Source of the DNA: Schlesneria paludicola DSM 18645
GTDB lineage: Bacteria; Planctomycetota; Planctomycetia; Planctomycetales; Planctomycetaceae
NCBI RefSeq assembly: GCF_000255655.1
Contig: NZ_JH636435.1
Span: 2,370,378 to 2,434,377, forward strand
Direction: 5' to 3'
Length of the DNA: 64,000 bases
Part shown: piece after piece, positions 1 to 10,057 of the stretch
Numbering within the stretch: position 1 is the stretch's first letter
Layout of the letters: the number at the start of each line of letters is the position of its first letter
The notes under the pieces: model-generated
The model's database searches: none
What the model was told of the DNA's origin: nothing
Seen by the model: only the letters and a program-made list of their open reading frames with translations
Position numbers and translations under genes: made by a program

Positions 1-451
1 ATGCTCGCGCCAGGGTCACCCGCTGCTTCTGTCCAGTGCTCAGCGTCGCACAGCGCTGATCGATGAAACGCTTGAGATCGAGAAGTTCGGCAAGCGACGC
101 CAGGCGTTCTCGGGCGACCGCCGGTTCAATCCCGTACAGATCCGCGAAAAACAGCAACATCTCGCGGGGGGTCAGCCACTGATACAAACCGGCACTCGCT
201 GACACCAACCCGATCCGCCGCTTCACTTCATCGGGAAACTGCGAGACTCGAAATCCATCAACCACCGCATCGCCGCTGGTTGGCTGAAGTAACCCCAAGA
301 TCATTCGTAACGTCGTCGTTTTTCCGGCACCGTTCGGTCCCAGCAATCCGTAGACCTCGCCCGATTTCACCGAAAGCGACAATCGGTCCACGGCCACCAG
401 AGTCTTGCCGCCCGAGCTGAAATGGCGAGTCAATTCGTCAACGATGATCAT
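1..451 (-). CDS. ABC transporter ATP-binding protein, partial (C-terminus outside window)
   Basis: Reading on the minus strand from the ATG at 451, the protein carries a Walker A motif (GPNGAGKTT) at about residues 37-45, a Q-loop region and the ABC signature LSTGQKQR near residue 140, where the window ends. It is therefore the nucleotide-binding subunit of an ABC transporter, coupling ATP hydrolysis to transport at the cytoplasmic membrane. The short, DrrA/NatA-like layout suggests an exporter or drug/Na+ type, but the substrate cannot be read from the sequence. An in-frame TAA five codons upstream of the ATG fixes the start. The Walker B, H-loop and any permease gene lie outside the window. 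Confidence 0.88.
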   Translation of the reverse strand, partial: MIIVDELTRHFSSGGKTLVAVDRLSLSVKSGEVYGLLGPNGAGKTTTLRMILGLLQPTSGDAVVDGFRVSQFPDEVKRRIGLVSASAGLYQWLTPREMLLFFADLYGIEPAVARERLASLAELLDLKRFIDQRCATLSTGQKQRVTLARA

Positions 452-755
452 CGGGCGTCCGTATTAAGCGAGCACACGTCACGTACGAGAAATGATAACG
501 CCACCCGGGCGAGGCCGCGATCCAGCAACGTCCTGCGCCAACGGTCGGTTGGTCTGATCGCCGAATACGGCGAGTTTCGTGCCAATTACAGGTCTATACG
601 CGTTCTCGATCGCTTGCGTTTGACCAACCCGGGACAGGATCGGCAATCGCCCCCTTTACGCAATTCCCGACAAAGCCTAGATTTCACCCGACTTGCCCAG
701 GCGAAATCGTCCGAAGCATCCCAAAATCACTGTCACACTACACGGATGTCATGTC
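452..755. other. intergenic region between divergent ABC ATPase and cysS genes
   Basis: About 300 bases with no convincing gene. It must hold the promoters of the two divergent genes, but I cannot single out a well-spaced -35/-10 pair. Reading frames that cross it lack recognisable domains and overlap the start of cysS. Confidence 0.5.
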
Positions 756-2324
756 ATGCCACTTCGCGTCTACAACACGTTGTCGCGCCAAAAAGAAGAT
801 TTCCAGACGGTCGAACCCGGCAAAGTCAGCATGTACCTGTGCGGCCCGACTGTTTACAAGCCCGCCCATATCGGCCACATGGTCGGCCCGGTCATCTTCG
901 ACACCATCAAACGTTATTTGACGTATAGCGGCTACAAAGTGACCTGGGTGGTCAACATCACCGACGTCGACGACAAGCTGATCAACCGCGCCAACGAAAA
1001 GGGAATCACGGTTGAAGCACTCGCTAAGCAGATGACACAGGATTACTTCGACAACCTTGCAACGATGGGCGTCGACGGAATCGACCACTTTCCCTACGCC
1101 ACACAACATATCAAGGAAATGCAAGAGATCATCGCCACGCTGATCGAAAAGGGATACGCATATCCCCTGGAAGGCGATGTCTACTTTAACTGCACGAAAG
1201 ACGAAGACTACGGCAAGCTCAGCGGCCGCAGTCTGGAACAACTGCTCGCCGGAACACGCGCCGAGACTCATTCTGGCAAACGTCATCCCGCCGATTTCGC
1301 ACTATGGAAGGGATCGAAACCGGGTGAACCCGCCTGGGACAGCCCCTGGGGTCCCGGACGCCCCGGCTGGCACATCGAATGTTCCGCAATGGCCAAGAAA
1401 ATCCTGGGGGATTCCATTGATATCCATGGCGGCGGCCTGGATCTCATGTTTCCACACCATGAGAACGAACTGGCCCAATCGGAAAGCTGTACGGGCAAGC
1501 CATTCGCCCGCTACTGGATGCATAACGGTTTGATGCAATCCAGCGGCTCTGCAGGAAAGGTCGGCGGCGGACACGACAAGCAGGGAGACAAATCCGTCGA
1601 TCTGACCGCCGCGAAAGAAGCTCAGGAAGCCAACAAACTGGCGGGATCAAAGGGGGCGGCGTCGGTCAAAGAATTGTTTGCCAAGCATGACCCGGAAACA
1701 ATTCGATTCTTTCTGCTGGCGACGCACTATCGCAGTCCAATCGATTTCAGCGACGAGCAAATCGCCCAGAGAGGTGAATCTCTGGATAGCTTCTACCGCC
1801 TGTTCGAAACCTGTGAACGAATCACGGGTCAGTCATTCTACGCTCTGAAAACGACGACTCGACGTAGCGAAAGTGTTGCTCCCCCCAGCGGTGACTCGAA
1901 GCACTTCTGTGACGCAGTCAGTGAACTCCGAGAGCGATATCTGGAGGCGATGGACGACGACTTCAATACAGGCGGCGCCGTCGGCGTCCTGTTTGAACTG
2001 CGTAAAACGCTGAACTCGTTCATTAGTGAAAATAAGCTTGACGTCAACAAGGATGATCAGGGAAAGATCTCGGCGCTCGTCTATGGACTCACCATCCTGA
2101 AAGAGCTCGCAGCAATTCTTGGTGTCTTCCGCACGCCGAAGCAGAAAGCGGCCTCGGCCGACGATGGGCTGGTCGAAGGCCTGATGCAACTGGTGATTCA
2201 AATCCGAGCTGACGCCCGGAAGAACAAGAATTTCCCTGTTGCCGATCTGATCCGCAACAAGCTGAACGAGCTGAAGATTACCCTTGAAGACCGTACCGAT
2301 CAGACGCTGTGGCGTCGCGGCTAA
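756..2324 (+). CDS. cysS: cysteinyl-tRNA synthetase
   Basis: Charges tRNA-Cys with cysteine in the cytoplasm; class Ia synthetase, about 522 residues (family usually 460-500). The start MPLRVYNTL at 756 matches the family N-terminus better than an upstream in-frame codon at 693. Zinc and catalytic elements are visible: LCGPTVY, the HIGH motif as HIGHM, GWHIECS, and the zinc-binding HHENE. The family's KMSKS loop is not present as such. Instead there is an insertion of about 40 residues (rich in Gly, Lys, Asp) after HNGLM and then KLAGSKG, which aligns with KMSKSLG. Downstream ETIRFFLLATHYRSPIDFS is typical. The gene stands alone, followed by a gap before the GYF-protein gene. Confidence 0.95.
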   Translation: MPLRVYNTLSRQKEDFQTVEPGKVSMYLCGPTVYKPAHIGHMVGPVIFDTIKRYLTYSGYKVTWVVNITDVDDKLINRANEKGITVEALAKQMTQDYFDNLATMGVDGIDHFPYATQHIKEMQEIIATLIEKGYAYPLEGDVYFNCTKDEDYGKLSGRSLEQLLAGTRAETHSGKRHPADFALWKGSKPGEPAWDSPWGPGRPGWHIECSAMAKKILGDSIDIHGGGLDLMFPHHENELAQSESCTGKPFARYWMHNGLMQSSGSAGKVGGGHDKQGDKSVDLTAAKEAQEANKLAGSKGAASVKELFAKHDPETIRFFLLATHYRSPIDFSDEQIAQRGESLDSFYRLFETCERITGQSFYALKTTTRRSESVAPPSGDSKHFCDAVSELRERYLEAMDDDFNTGGAVGVLFELRKTLNSFISENKLDVNKDDQGKISALVYGLTILKELAAILGVFRTPKQKAASADDGLVEGLMQLVIQIRADARKNKNFPVADLIRNKLNELKITLEDRTDQTLWRRG

Positions 2325-2602
2325 GGGGTGACGTCACGGGTCGGGGTAAAGCCAACCTGTCCTGACAGGTTGGCGACCATCGCACCGACATTCACAACCA
2401 CGGTGCAACACGAATCCCGTACAAAATGTCGTTGCGAATCCCCAATAATCCCGTATTCTGGAGCCCATCGCTCAACATTTAGTCTCATTGGGGGCTGTGT
2501 CACGCGATACTGGAGTTCATTGTCATTCGAGGAAGCGGTCACTGGGGCATTCGGTGACTGCGACGCCCCTCATTTGATCAGGTCGATTTGGGATTCGCTG
2601 AA

Positions 2603-4069
2603 ATGGATGGCTGGTACTACCGGACCTTTGACATCGACTTCGGCCCCGTTTCGCATGAGAAACTTGTCGAGCTGATCAAGGCACAATCGCTTTCGCGCGA
2701 CGACGAAGTGCGATTTGGGATCAAGGGAGGATGGCGACGCGTCGGATCAATCGGCACGCTCATGGCCCATCTGCCATTTGAAATTGGAGCCGCATCCACA
2801 ATGAAACACGAGGCCCGCGGGGGTCTCGAAGGCAGCCCCGCCGCGACCGCCGTACTGGAAACACCTTCAAAGCCGACGCGAAGTTCTGATGCAAGCTTCT
2901 CGGTCGTCAACCCGAAACCGGATGGCAATCAATGGTGGTGCCGGATTCAGAACGAGGTCTTCGGGCCCGTTGATATGGCCAAAGTTATTGAGATGGCCCA
3001 AAGTCAGGTCATCTCGCGCGATGACGAAGTGCGGTTCGGGGAAGCGGGGATCTGGCGGCGCGTCGGTTCGATCGGCCCGCTAATGGCGCACCTTCCGTTT
3101 GAAAGCAGGGAAAACGTTGTCCTTGGCGGCCTAAGGACAGGTCCCAGCGATGCACAGATCAATACCGTCGACAACGAAGTCGCCCCGGCCGGGGGAATAG
3201 AAAACCCAGCTAACTCAGGTTCGCGAGAAATTGAAGATCGGTGGTGGTGTCGCATCGAAAACCGCGAGTATGGTCCGATCGAACTCGCGAAAGTTGTCGA
3301 ATGGGCAGCAACTGGTCGCTTACTAAAAACCGACGAAGTTCGCTTCGGTCGCGATCCCTATATGGCTGCCGGTGAACTCGCGGGCCTTTTCCCTGCAGAA
3401 CAAAAACCAACGGCGGACGATCCGTCTGTATCAAAGTCAACAAATCCCACACCGAAATCGACAGAAGCAAAAGCTGTCACGCCCCCTCCCAAACCTGCAG
3501 TTGCCGACCAGCCAACTCCGGCAGATTCGTCGCCCAAGCCCGCCCCGGCGCCGCAAATGCCATCTGGAAGTTTTAGCGCCCCCAGTTCGAGCGCAGCACG
3601 ACCGGCAACTCCATTTCGTCCACCGATGGCGAAAGGGAAGGGTAGTTCAGGAGGCAATGACCTGGTCGCCAAGCTCATTCCAGTCGGGATCGGAATTGGT
3701 GGAATCGCAGGCGTGGTCGCGCTGATCTACTTCGCAATGATGATGATTCCCGAAAGCACCGTCGCGGATCAGAACCGGCTCAAAATCCTGCAAGGGGCGT
3801 TCGATCAATTGAACAACGTCCGAAGAAGCGGCGCCAGTAAACCAGATCAATTCGCTCCTGTGAAAGAAGTGCTTGAGAAAGCAGGTAAGACGGTTGCCGC
3901 GGAATTGAAAGATATCACAGACAAGAAGCCGCATCAGGCAAAGCTCAACTACGTCGCGAAGAAACTGCAAGATCTGGCCAAAGACAAGATCGAAGCCAAG
4001 CCGGGCGACATTGAAACGAACATTAAGAATGCCTTGACGGATCTGGACACAAAATTGAATCCCAAATGA
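2603..4069 (+). CDS. membrane protein with three tandem GYF-like (DUF4339-type) modules
   Basis: A 488-residue protein. Three copies of a W-[YW]-x(6-8)-[FY]-GP...L...DDEVRFG module lie at about residues 4-50, 113-160 and 212-260. These match the bacterial GYF_2/DUF4339 fold, thought to bind proline-rich peptides or act as a protein-interaction module. A long linker rich in Pro, Ala, Ser and Lys follows (about 275-350), then one membrane segment (LIPVGIGIGGIAGVVALIYF) and a helical C-terminal tail of about 105 residues. I prefer the ATG at 2603 (MDGWYYRTF) to a TTG five codons upstream because the first module begins there. No partner genes lie next to it, so the function is unknown beyond a probable membrane-anchored scaffold. 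Confidence 0.7.
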   Translation: MDGWYYRTFDIDFGPVSHEKLVELIKAQSLSRDDEVRFGIKGGWRRVGSIGTLMAHLPFEIGAASTMKHEARGGLEGSPAATAVLETPSKPTRSSDASFSVVNPKPDGNQWWCRIQNEVFGPVDMAKVIEMAQSQVISRDDEVRFGEAGIWRRVGSIGPLMAHLPFESRENVVLGGLRTGPSDAQINTVDNEVAPAGGIENPANSGSREIEDRWWCRIENREYGPIELAKVVEWAATGRLLKTDEVRFGRDPYMAAGELAGLFPAEQKPTADDPSVSKSTNPTPKSTEAKAVTPPPKPAVADQPTPADSSPKPAPAPQMPSGSFSAPSSSAARPATPFRPPMAKGKGSSGGNDLVAKLIPVGIGIGGIAGVVALIYFAMMMIPESTVADQNRLKILQGAFDQLNNVRRSGASKPDQFAPVKEVLEKAGKTVAAELKDITDKKPHQAKLNYVAKKLQDLAKDKIEAKPGDIETNIKNALTDLDTKLNPK

Positions 4070-4144
4070 GCGTCAGATGTGCATTCGCAGTCGGCCTCCA
4101 TTCAAGTTCCCCTGATGCAGCCCCGCTTGGGCACACCCTTTCAA

Positions 4145-5755
4145 TCAATGCGTCGATTGTGAAGGGGATGCGGGTATCGTTCGCGCGGGTATGACCTGCT
4201 TCAGACGAGCCACCATCAGAATCCCGATGGCCATCAGGCCCGCAGCAGCCCAATAGGGAAACGCCAGATTGCGGTCTTGCAACGTCATCCCGACGACGGG
4301 CCCCGCAATTCTCGCGAGTGACGAAATGCTTTGCCCCACACCTAAGACCTCCCCCTGTTCGTCATTCCCGCTGCTCAGCGAAAGCATGGCCTGCAGCGCA
4401 GGTGTCGTGGCCGAGAATCCAATTACGACCACCGGCAGGACAAACACCAGTGTCCAGAGCGGCGACCACGAGTTCGAACCACGTTCCGCAACGATCAATT
4501 GAGGTTTGTTCGCATCGATTCTGTATTCCGTTCCGGCTGGCAACGTAGGCAAGGTCCAGCCCTTGGACGCAGCCAACTCGCTTAGAAATTCCTGGTCCGT
4601 GCGTGACGAGTTCGCCTGTTCAGATCGAAACACCGCCACTGCGTCTTTGATATCGAAACTCGCCACCTGGTCCCCAATCTGCCGAAGTGTCTGTGCGCGA
4701 TAGGCCGTTTGACTGATCAACAAGAGCCCAACGGTCATCAACACAACACCAACGAGCGCCATGCGGTACTCACCCAATCGTGGGATCAAGCGACGCACCA
4801 AAATCCCCTGCGCCAGCGTTAGGACCAGCCCGATGTATGCGAATACATAGAAATTGCCGCGATCGTCGACCCCTAATCGCTTGGTCAGCATCGCCAGCGT
4901 CGTCTCGAACTGTGCGAAGGCGAACGTGGTCAAGAACACCGCCAGAATAATGGGGCCGAGCACACGGTGAGAAAGAACACGCGGCATCGCCCCAATTTTC
5001 AGCCAACCATGCGTCGACGCATGGCCAGTGACACCCAGCTTCCGTGATTCGGGCAACGAGGTAAAACCAAAAATGAACGCGAGGCCAGATAGCACCGCAG
5101 CAACATAGCCCGGCGCGGGACTTGGCGCGGCGTTCAGTTGATTAGGAACAAACAGCGAGCCGAGCAGGGGGCCAAACGTGAATCCAATCCCAAATGCCGC
5201 CCCGATAATCGCCATCCCCTTGCCACGCGACGATTCGTCCGTGCAATCGGCAATGTAAGCTTGAGCCGTCGGAATCGTGGCCCCCGAGATCCCCGCACCA
5301 ATCCGCGTCACAAATAACCAGACGAGTGGACTCAGCCCCAGAATCGGCCCTGAATTCCCCCACTGCGTCACCAGCGCAAACAAAGCATAAAAGATCGTCG
5401 ACCCCGCCAAACCAACGAGCAGCACAGGCCGCCGCCCAATCCGATCGGAAAGCATTCCCCACAGCGGCGCAAACAAGAACTGCATCGCCGAGAACGATGC
5501 CATCAAACAGCCGAGAATCAGCCCCGCACGTCGATTTCGATGCGCCGTGAATGAGAATTCCCCATGCGCCACGGCCGTATCGGTGGCGGCTGGCTCCGTC
5601 GCCGCCCCCGCATCACTCACTGTCGAGTCCTGGACGCGCTCGACCGCAGGCAAAAAATGCTCGGCATATCGAGGCAACAGGGGTAGAACAATCCCAAACC
5701 CCAGCAGGTCGACGAACACAGTGATAAAGATGATCAACAGCGGCTTACGTGACAC
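4145..5755 (-). CDS. MFS transporter, TetA/multidrug exporter-like
   Basis: A 536-residue major facilitator. The N-terminal helix PLLIIFITVFVDLLGFGIVLPLLPRY and motif A (GMLSDRIGRRP) near residue 105, followed by GAGISGATIPTAQAYIADCT, are characteristic of the TetA/drug:H+ antiporter group in the inner membrane. Two insertions stand out: about 50 polar residues in the first loop, and about 80 hydrophilic residues (roughly 355-435) between late helices. Both exceed the usual 400-residue family size. The start is a GTG at 5755, preceded by GAGGGA five bases upstream. It is convergent with the GYF gene and divergent from murJ. The substrate is unknown. Confidence 0.85.
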   Translation of the reverse strand: MSRKPLLIIFITVFVDLLGFGIVLPLLPRYAEHFLPAVERVQDSTVSDAGAATEPAATDTAVAHGEFSFTAHRNRRAGLILGCLMASFSAMQFLFAPLWGMLSDRIGRRPVLLVGLAGSTIFYALFALVTQWGNSGPILGLSPLVWLFVTRIGAGISGATIPTAQAYIADCTDESSRGKGMAIIGAAFGIGFTFGPLLGSLFVPNQLNAAPSPAPGYVAAVLSGLAFIFGFTSLPESRKLGVTGHASTHGWLKIGAMPRVLSHRVLGPIILAVFLTTFAFAQFETTLAMLTKRLGVDDRGNFYVFAYIGLVLTLAQGILVRRLIPRLGEYRMALVGVVLMTVGLLLISQTAYRAQTLRQIGDQVASFDIKDAVAVFRSEQANSSRTDQEFLSELAASKGWTLPTLPAGTEYRIDANKPQLIVAERGSNSWSPLWTLVFVLPVVVIGFSATTPALQAMLSLSSGNDEQGEVLGVGQSISSLARIAGPVVGMTLQDRNLAFPYWAAAGLMAIGILMVARLKQVIPARTIPASPSQSTH

Positions 5756-6122
5756 GGCATTCCCTCAGACACAGATCGAGCAGGACAGCGGAACGGAGGA
5801 CTGTAAGACAAGAGAGGAGCGGTTTCCAGCAGAGGCAACTGATTGCCGACGCACCGCACGAAGGAACTGAAGCGTCTGGACATCCGTCCGCAATTCCGCG
5901 ATCAAGGGAAACTGGGATGCAAAATCGTGGCACAACCATTCGGCTCCGACAGATTTATGAGCATCGTCCGCTGTCTCGTTGGCCTATTCGCGACGAGTTC
6001 ATCATCGTGACTTTTCAGGCTTTAAGCTCCAGTAGAATTGATTTGTGGATTCGCCTAAGTTTCGACGTCCATCGGAAATCGCTGTACATCAACAGAACGG
6101 AATCGAACAGAACGGAATCGCG
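5756..6122. other. divergent intergenic region with a perfect 15-bp tandem duplication
   Basis: Lies between the MFS gene (leftward) and murJ (rightward). It ends in two back-to-back copies of aacagaacggaatcg at 6091-6105 and 6106-6120, just before the preferred TTG start of murJ. If translation began at an upstream GTG (6045), the repeat would encode EQNGI twice. No other gene is visible. Confidence 0.55.
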
Positions 6123-7772
6123 TTGAACGAATCGTTGCGGAATGTTTCGCGGAACGTGCGACTAGTCAGTCTGTGCACGATCGTCAGCCGAATTCTTGGG
6201 TTGCTTCGCGACCAGGCGATGGGTGCCATCTTTGGCGCTGGCCCCCTTCTGGACGCCTTTACGGTCGCCTTTCGACTGCCCAATCTCGCACGCGTGCTTC
6301 TCGGAGAAGGGGCTCTTACAACGGCATTTCTGCCCGTGTTTATGGAAGAACTGCACGAACGCGGCCGTGATTCGGCCGCAAGGCTCACCTGGGCCGTATT
6401 TTTCTGCCTGACAGGGGTCCTCTGCACCTTGATCTTGGTTGCAGAGGGAGTCTTGCTGACCATTACCCAGTGCTTCGACCTAGGCCCTGAATCGCGTCTT
6501 TTGTGCAACCTGACGGCGTACCTGCTTCCATATGTTCTGATGATTTGCCTCGCCGCGCAAGTCGGAGCCGTACTGAACGCACTCGGCCGCTTTCTGTGGC
6601 CCGCCCTCGTTCCTTCCATCCTGAACCTCGTCTGGTTGATCGCGATGTGGAAAGTCGTGCCTTTGTGGTCCGACGAAATCAGTCGGATCTATGCGACGGC
6701 GGCCTGCGTCGTCATCGGAGGAGGACTGCAGCTTCTCTTTCCACTCCCAATCCTATTTGCGAGCGGTTTCGGCTATCGTCGCGATTGGCGCGAGGCCTTG
6801 GGCAGCGTTCGCAGAATTGCCATGACGATGCTGCCAGTCATCCTGGGACTTTCGATCACCCAACTGAACGCGGTTCTCGACAGTTTTGTCGCGTGGGGGT
6901 TCACCCGCCCAGAAACGCACTCTGCCTCAAACTGGTTTTCCGATATCTCGTCTTACCCCTTACCCGAAGGCACCGCCACCGCCTTATATCTCGGCCAACG
7001 CCTCTATCAATTTCCGCTCGGTGTGTTTGGCGTGGCGTTGGGGACGGTACTTTTCCCGCTTTTGACCTCCCACGCCCAGCGCGGTGAAACCGACAAGCTC
7101 CGCGCGGACCTCTCGCTGGGAATTCGCCTGGTGCTCGCAATCGGCCTGCCTGCAAGTGCAGGACTCATGTTGATCGCTCATCCGCTCTCAACGGCATTTT
7201 TTGAATACGGCCGATTCGATGCCGAGGCGGCACATCAAACGGGAACGATGATCGCCGCCTACAGTTCAGGCGTCTGGGCCTATTGTGGCCTACTCATTCT
7301 ACAACGCGGATTCTATGCCATCGGCGATCGATTGACCCCGATGTATCTCGGAATGGCCGCGATGCTGGGAAATTTGATTCTTGACCTGACGCTGATCTGG
7401 CCCTTCGGCGGCAAAGGGCTCGCATTTTCAACGGCGCTTATCGCGGCCGTGCAATGCGCGGCAACCGTCAGGCTCCTACAGCTCAAAATCGGCCCAATGC
7501 ATTGGCAAGAGATTGGCAGAACTGGGGTCAAAACTCTATTTGCCACGGGCGTGATGAGCATTCTGTGCCTGATGATGTTTGCGGTTCTCGATGGAACCAA
7601 CTTTGGATCAGGTCGGTTCGTTCGCCTTGGCCTTCCGTTGCTGGTGGGTGTGGTCGGCTTTCTGATCATGGCACGCCTGATTCGCCTCGACGAACCTTGG
7701 CAAATCCTCGCGGGAAGACACCCCAAAAACGCCGACAAATCAATACCGGATCCGGCCGCTACGGCGGATTGA
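6123..7772 (+). CDS. murJ: lipid II flippase MurJ
   Basis: A polytopic membrane protein of about 549 residues that moves the peptidoglycan precursor lipid II across the cytoplasmic membrane (MOP superfamily). The family signature is clear: RNVRLVSLCTIVSRILGLLRDQAMGAIFGAG, followed by LDAFTVAFRLPNLARVLLGEGAL with the conserved Arg and Glu, and many further hydrophobic segments up to a cytoplasmic C-terminal tail. The start is uncertain. I prefer TTG 6123, which puts the first helix in its usual place. A GTG at 6045 would add 26 residues containing a repeated EQNGI. Its presence agrees with peptidoglycan synthesis in planctomycetes. Confidence 0.9.
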   Translation: MNESLRNVSRNVRLVSLCTIVSRILGLLRDQAMGAIFGAGPLLDAFTVAFRLPNLARVLLGEGALTTAFLPVFMEELHERGRDSAARLTWAVFFCLTGVLCTLILVAEGVLLTITQCFDLGPESRLLCNLTAYLLPYVLMICLAAQVGAVLNALGRFLWPALVPSILNLVWLIAMWKVVPLWSDEISRIYATAACVVIGGGLQLLFPLPILFASGFGYRRDWREALGSVRRIAMTMLPVILGLSITQLNAVLDSFVAWGFTRPETHSASNWFSDISSYPLPEGTATALYLGQRLYQFPLGVFGVALGTVLFPLLTSHAQRGETDKLRADLSLGIRLVLAIGLPASAGLMLIAHPLSTAFFEYGRFDAEAAHQTGTMIAAYSSGVWAYCGLLILQRGFYAIGDRLTPMYLGMAAMLGNLILDLTLIWPFGGKGLAFSTALIAAVQCAATVRLLQLKIGPMHWQEIGRTGVKTLFATGVMSILCLMMFAVLDGTNFGSGRFVRLGLPLLVGVVGFLIMARLIRLDEPWQILAGRHPKNADKSIPDPAATAD

Positions 7773-7957
7773 ATTCAATTTTTTGCCTCACGCAATCAGA
7801 CTTTTAAGTGAATTCCTCGCATAAGTTGCGAAGAACAATAACTGCGATTATCATACCGGGCCCGTTCCGGCTCCTGGGCTGAATTGCCTGGATCGTCGTT
7901 TGCACGACGCCGTGTGCTTGCACACGCTCCGGATCTTCGTAACCCGAGACTGCGACA

Positions 7958-9436
7958 ATGTTTGAAGGTATCACTGGCGGCCTGAAGTCTGCGCTTTCCC
8001 TATTGGGGCGCGGCGGTAAACTCACCGAAGCCAATATTCGGGATGGGTTGGCACAGGTCCGTAAAGCACTGCTCGAGGCCGATGTCCACTACGACGTCGC
8101 CACCACGTTCATCAAACGATGTACAGAGCAGGCCATCGGTGATGCGGTTCTCAAGTCGCTCCGGCCCGATCAGCAGATTGTCGGGATCGTTCATCAGCAG
8201 CTCGTCGACCTCATGGGGCCGACGGATCATTCGCTTCATCTTCGTAAAGATGGCCTCAGCAAGATCATGATGTGCGGGCTGCAGGGAAGTGGTAAAACCA
8301 CCACCTGCGGCAAGCTTGCCAAGATGCTGAAGGAACAAAACAAGAAGCCAATGCTAGTTGCAGCGGACCTTCAGCGCCCCGCAGCGATCGAGCAACTCAA
8401 AGTGATCGGTGAACAGCTTGGCGTTCCCGTCTACAGTGAGCCTCCTGCTGGCACAACTCCGCTAAAAGTTTGCGGAAACGCCTTGGCCGCAGCCAAACAA
8501 GCGGGCGTCGACGTCATCATTTTCGACACGGCAGGACGTCTGCACGTTGATCCACAGCTCATGAACGAGCTGGAGCAGATCGACCGCAAAGTCCAACCAG
8601 ATCAGATCTTACTCGTTTGCGACGCAATGACTGGCCAGGACGCCGTCAACAGCGCCAAAGCCTTCAATGACGCTTTGGAACTCGACGGAGTCATTCTGAC
8701 GAAGCTGGACGGCGACACCCGCGGCGGTGCGGCAATCAGCGTCAAAGAAGTCACCGGAGTTCCAATCAAGTTTGTCGGGATGGGTGAACAACTCGACAAG
8801 CTGGAACCATTCCATCCGGACCGGATGGCCGGTCGTATCCTCGGCATGGGAGACATCGTCACCCTGTTCGAGAAAGCCGCCGAGCAGATGGACGAGGACG
8901 AGGTCGCTCGCCAACAGGCGAAGATGGCGGCCGGAAAGTTCACGCTCGAAGATTTCCGCGACCAGATGAAGATGATCCGCAAGATGGGATCGCTGAAGGA
9001 TCTGATGAAGATGATCCCCGGCTTGGGCGGCCTTCTGGCTTCCAACCCCGACATCGACGCCGATGCCGACATGGGACGGATCGAAGCGGTGATCAGCTCG
9101 ATGACGCCCTATGAGCGAACTCATCCCGATAAGATTGACCGCAGCCGCCGTCATCGTATTGCACGCGGAGCGGGCACTGAGCCCTCTGAAGTGAATCGTC
9201 TTCTCAAAGACTTTCAAAACATGGCTGGCATGGCCCAGAAGATGTCGGGCATGGGCGTCATGGACAAAATGCGAGCCGTCCGCGAACTCACCCAGGGCGG
9301 AATGGGCAATCCGGCCGGTGGATTCAAAATGGCCAAGGAACGCTCGAAACGCGGCCCATTGGACCAGAATTTGGCGGACGAAAAGCGAAAAAAGGCGCGC
9401 AAAGACGCCAAGAAGCAGAAGAAAAAGAACCGCTAA
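7958..9436 (+). CDS. ffh: signal recognition particle protein Ffh
   Basis: The SRP54 GTPase, 492 residues. It binds 4.5S RNA and signal sequences and delivers ribosomes to FtsY. Order of domains: N-terminal helical bundle; G domain with [10 protein letters not shown] (about 107-116), DTAGRLHVD and TKLDGD; and a methionine-rich M domain ([17 protein letters not shown]) ending in a Lys/Arg tail. The M domain contains [28 protein letters not shown], the usual RNA-binding helix. ATG at 7958 gives the canonical MFEGITGGL start. It heads the ffh-rpsP-trmD-rplS cluster. Confidence 0.97.
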   Translation: MFEGITGGLKSALSLLGRGGKLTEANIRDGLAQVRKALLEADVHYDVATTFIKRCTEQAIGDAVLKSLRPDQQIVGIVHQQLVDLMGPTDHSLHLRKDGLSKIMMCGLQGSGKTTTCGKLAKMLKEQNKKPMLVAADLQRPAAIEQLKVIGEQLGVPVYSEPPAGTTPLKVCGNALAAAKQAGVDVIIFDTAGRLHVDPQLMNELEQIDRKVQPDQILLVCDAMTGQDAVNSAKAFNDALELDGVILTKLDGDTRGGAAISVKEVTGVPIKFVGMGEQLDKLEPFHPDRMAGRILGMGDIVTLFEKAAEQMDEDEVARQQAKMAAGKFTLEDFRDQMKMIRKMGSLKDLMKMIPGLGGLLASNPDIDADADMGRIEAVISSMTPYERTHPDKIDRSRRHRIARGAGTEPSEVNRLLKDFQNMAGMAQKMSGMGVMDKMRAVRELTQGGMGNPAGGFKMAKERSKRGPLDQNLADEKRKKARKDAKKQKKKNR

Positions 9437-9550
9437 CCCTGTTCGACGCGATCGCTTCTCAATCCATGCAAATGCAGCGAGAAACGATCCGATCGGCCAG
9501 GTCAGCGATCCCGATAATCGACGACTTCTAATCCGAAAAAGGAGCATTGA

Positions 9551-9913
9551 GTGGCAGTTCGAATTCGTATGAAGAAAATTGGACGGAAGCATCGACCGTT
9601 CTACCGAATTTGCGTGATGGATTCGCGCGTTCATCGTGAAGGTAAAGCCATCGAAGAGATTGGCTGGTATGACACGTCCGTCGCAGACAAGTCGAAACGC
9701 GTGAAGGTCAACCTCGAACGCGTCGAGTACTGGGTGTCCGTCGGCGCCAGCATGTCGGACCGCGTTGCCACGCTCGTCAAGAAGGTGAAGACCAACAGCT
9801 TCACGACGGCCGCCGCACCTGCACCAATGCTCGCTCCGAAGGTCAAGGAAGCTCCGGCTCCAGCCGCTGCCGACGGAGAAGCGGCCCCCGCTGAAGATGC
9901 AGCAGCCGAGTGA
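9551..9913 (+). CDS. rpsP: 30S ribosomal protein S16
   Basis: Small-subunit protein, 120 residues. The conserved start AVRIRMKKIGRKHRPFYRICVMDSR is intact. The initiator is GTG at 9551, eight bases after a strong AAAAGGAG. The core ends near residue 82, and an Ala/Pro/Glu-rich tail of about 35 residues follows, as often seen in planctomycetes and other phyla. It lies between ffh and trmD; no rimM gene follows. Confidence 0.96.
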   Translation: MAVRIRMKKIGRKHRPFYRICVMDSRVHREGKAIEEIGWYDTSVADKSKRVKVNLERVEYWVSVGASMSDRVATLVKKVKTNSFTTAAAPAPMLAPKVKEAPAPAAADGEAAPAEDAAAE

Positions 9914-9963
9914 CCAATGGTGACCTCAACCAAGGTTGCCAGCGGCAATGTTGGAGTGAGATG

Positions 9964-9986
9964 CCGGTCCTGATTCGTCAGGCCGG
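9964..9986 (+). promoter_or_regulatory. hairpin with TTCG tetraloop between rpsP and trmD
   Basis: ccggt-cctga-ttcg-tcagg-ccgg forms a compact stem closed by a stable UUCG loop. No T-tract follows, so it is better seen as an mRNA-stabilising or attenuating structure than as a terminator. This is inference only. Confidence 0.4.
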
Positions 9987-10057
9987 ACGGTTGTAAGTCG
10001 TTCCGTGTTCGAAATCGTCAGGCTGTCGCCCTGCGAGTTGGTTTCGTTGGCGTCATC

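Noticed and set aside
422..928. Open frame before and across the cysS start
   Set aside because: Low-complexity, Arg/Ser-rich product with no motif, overlapping the clear cysS gene in another frame.
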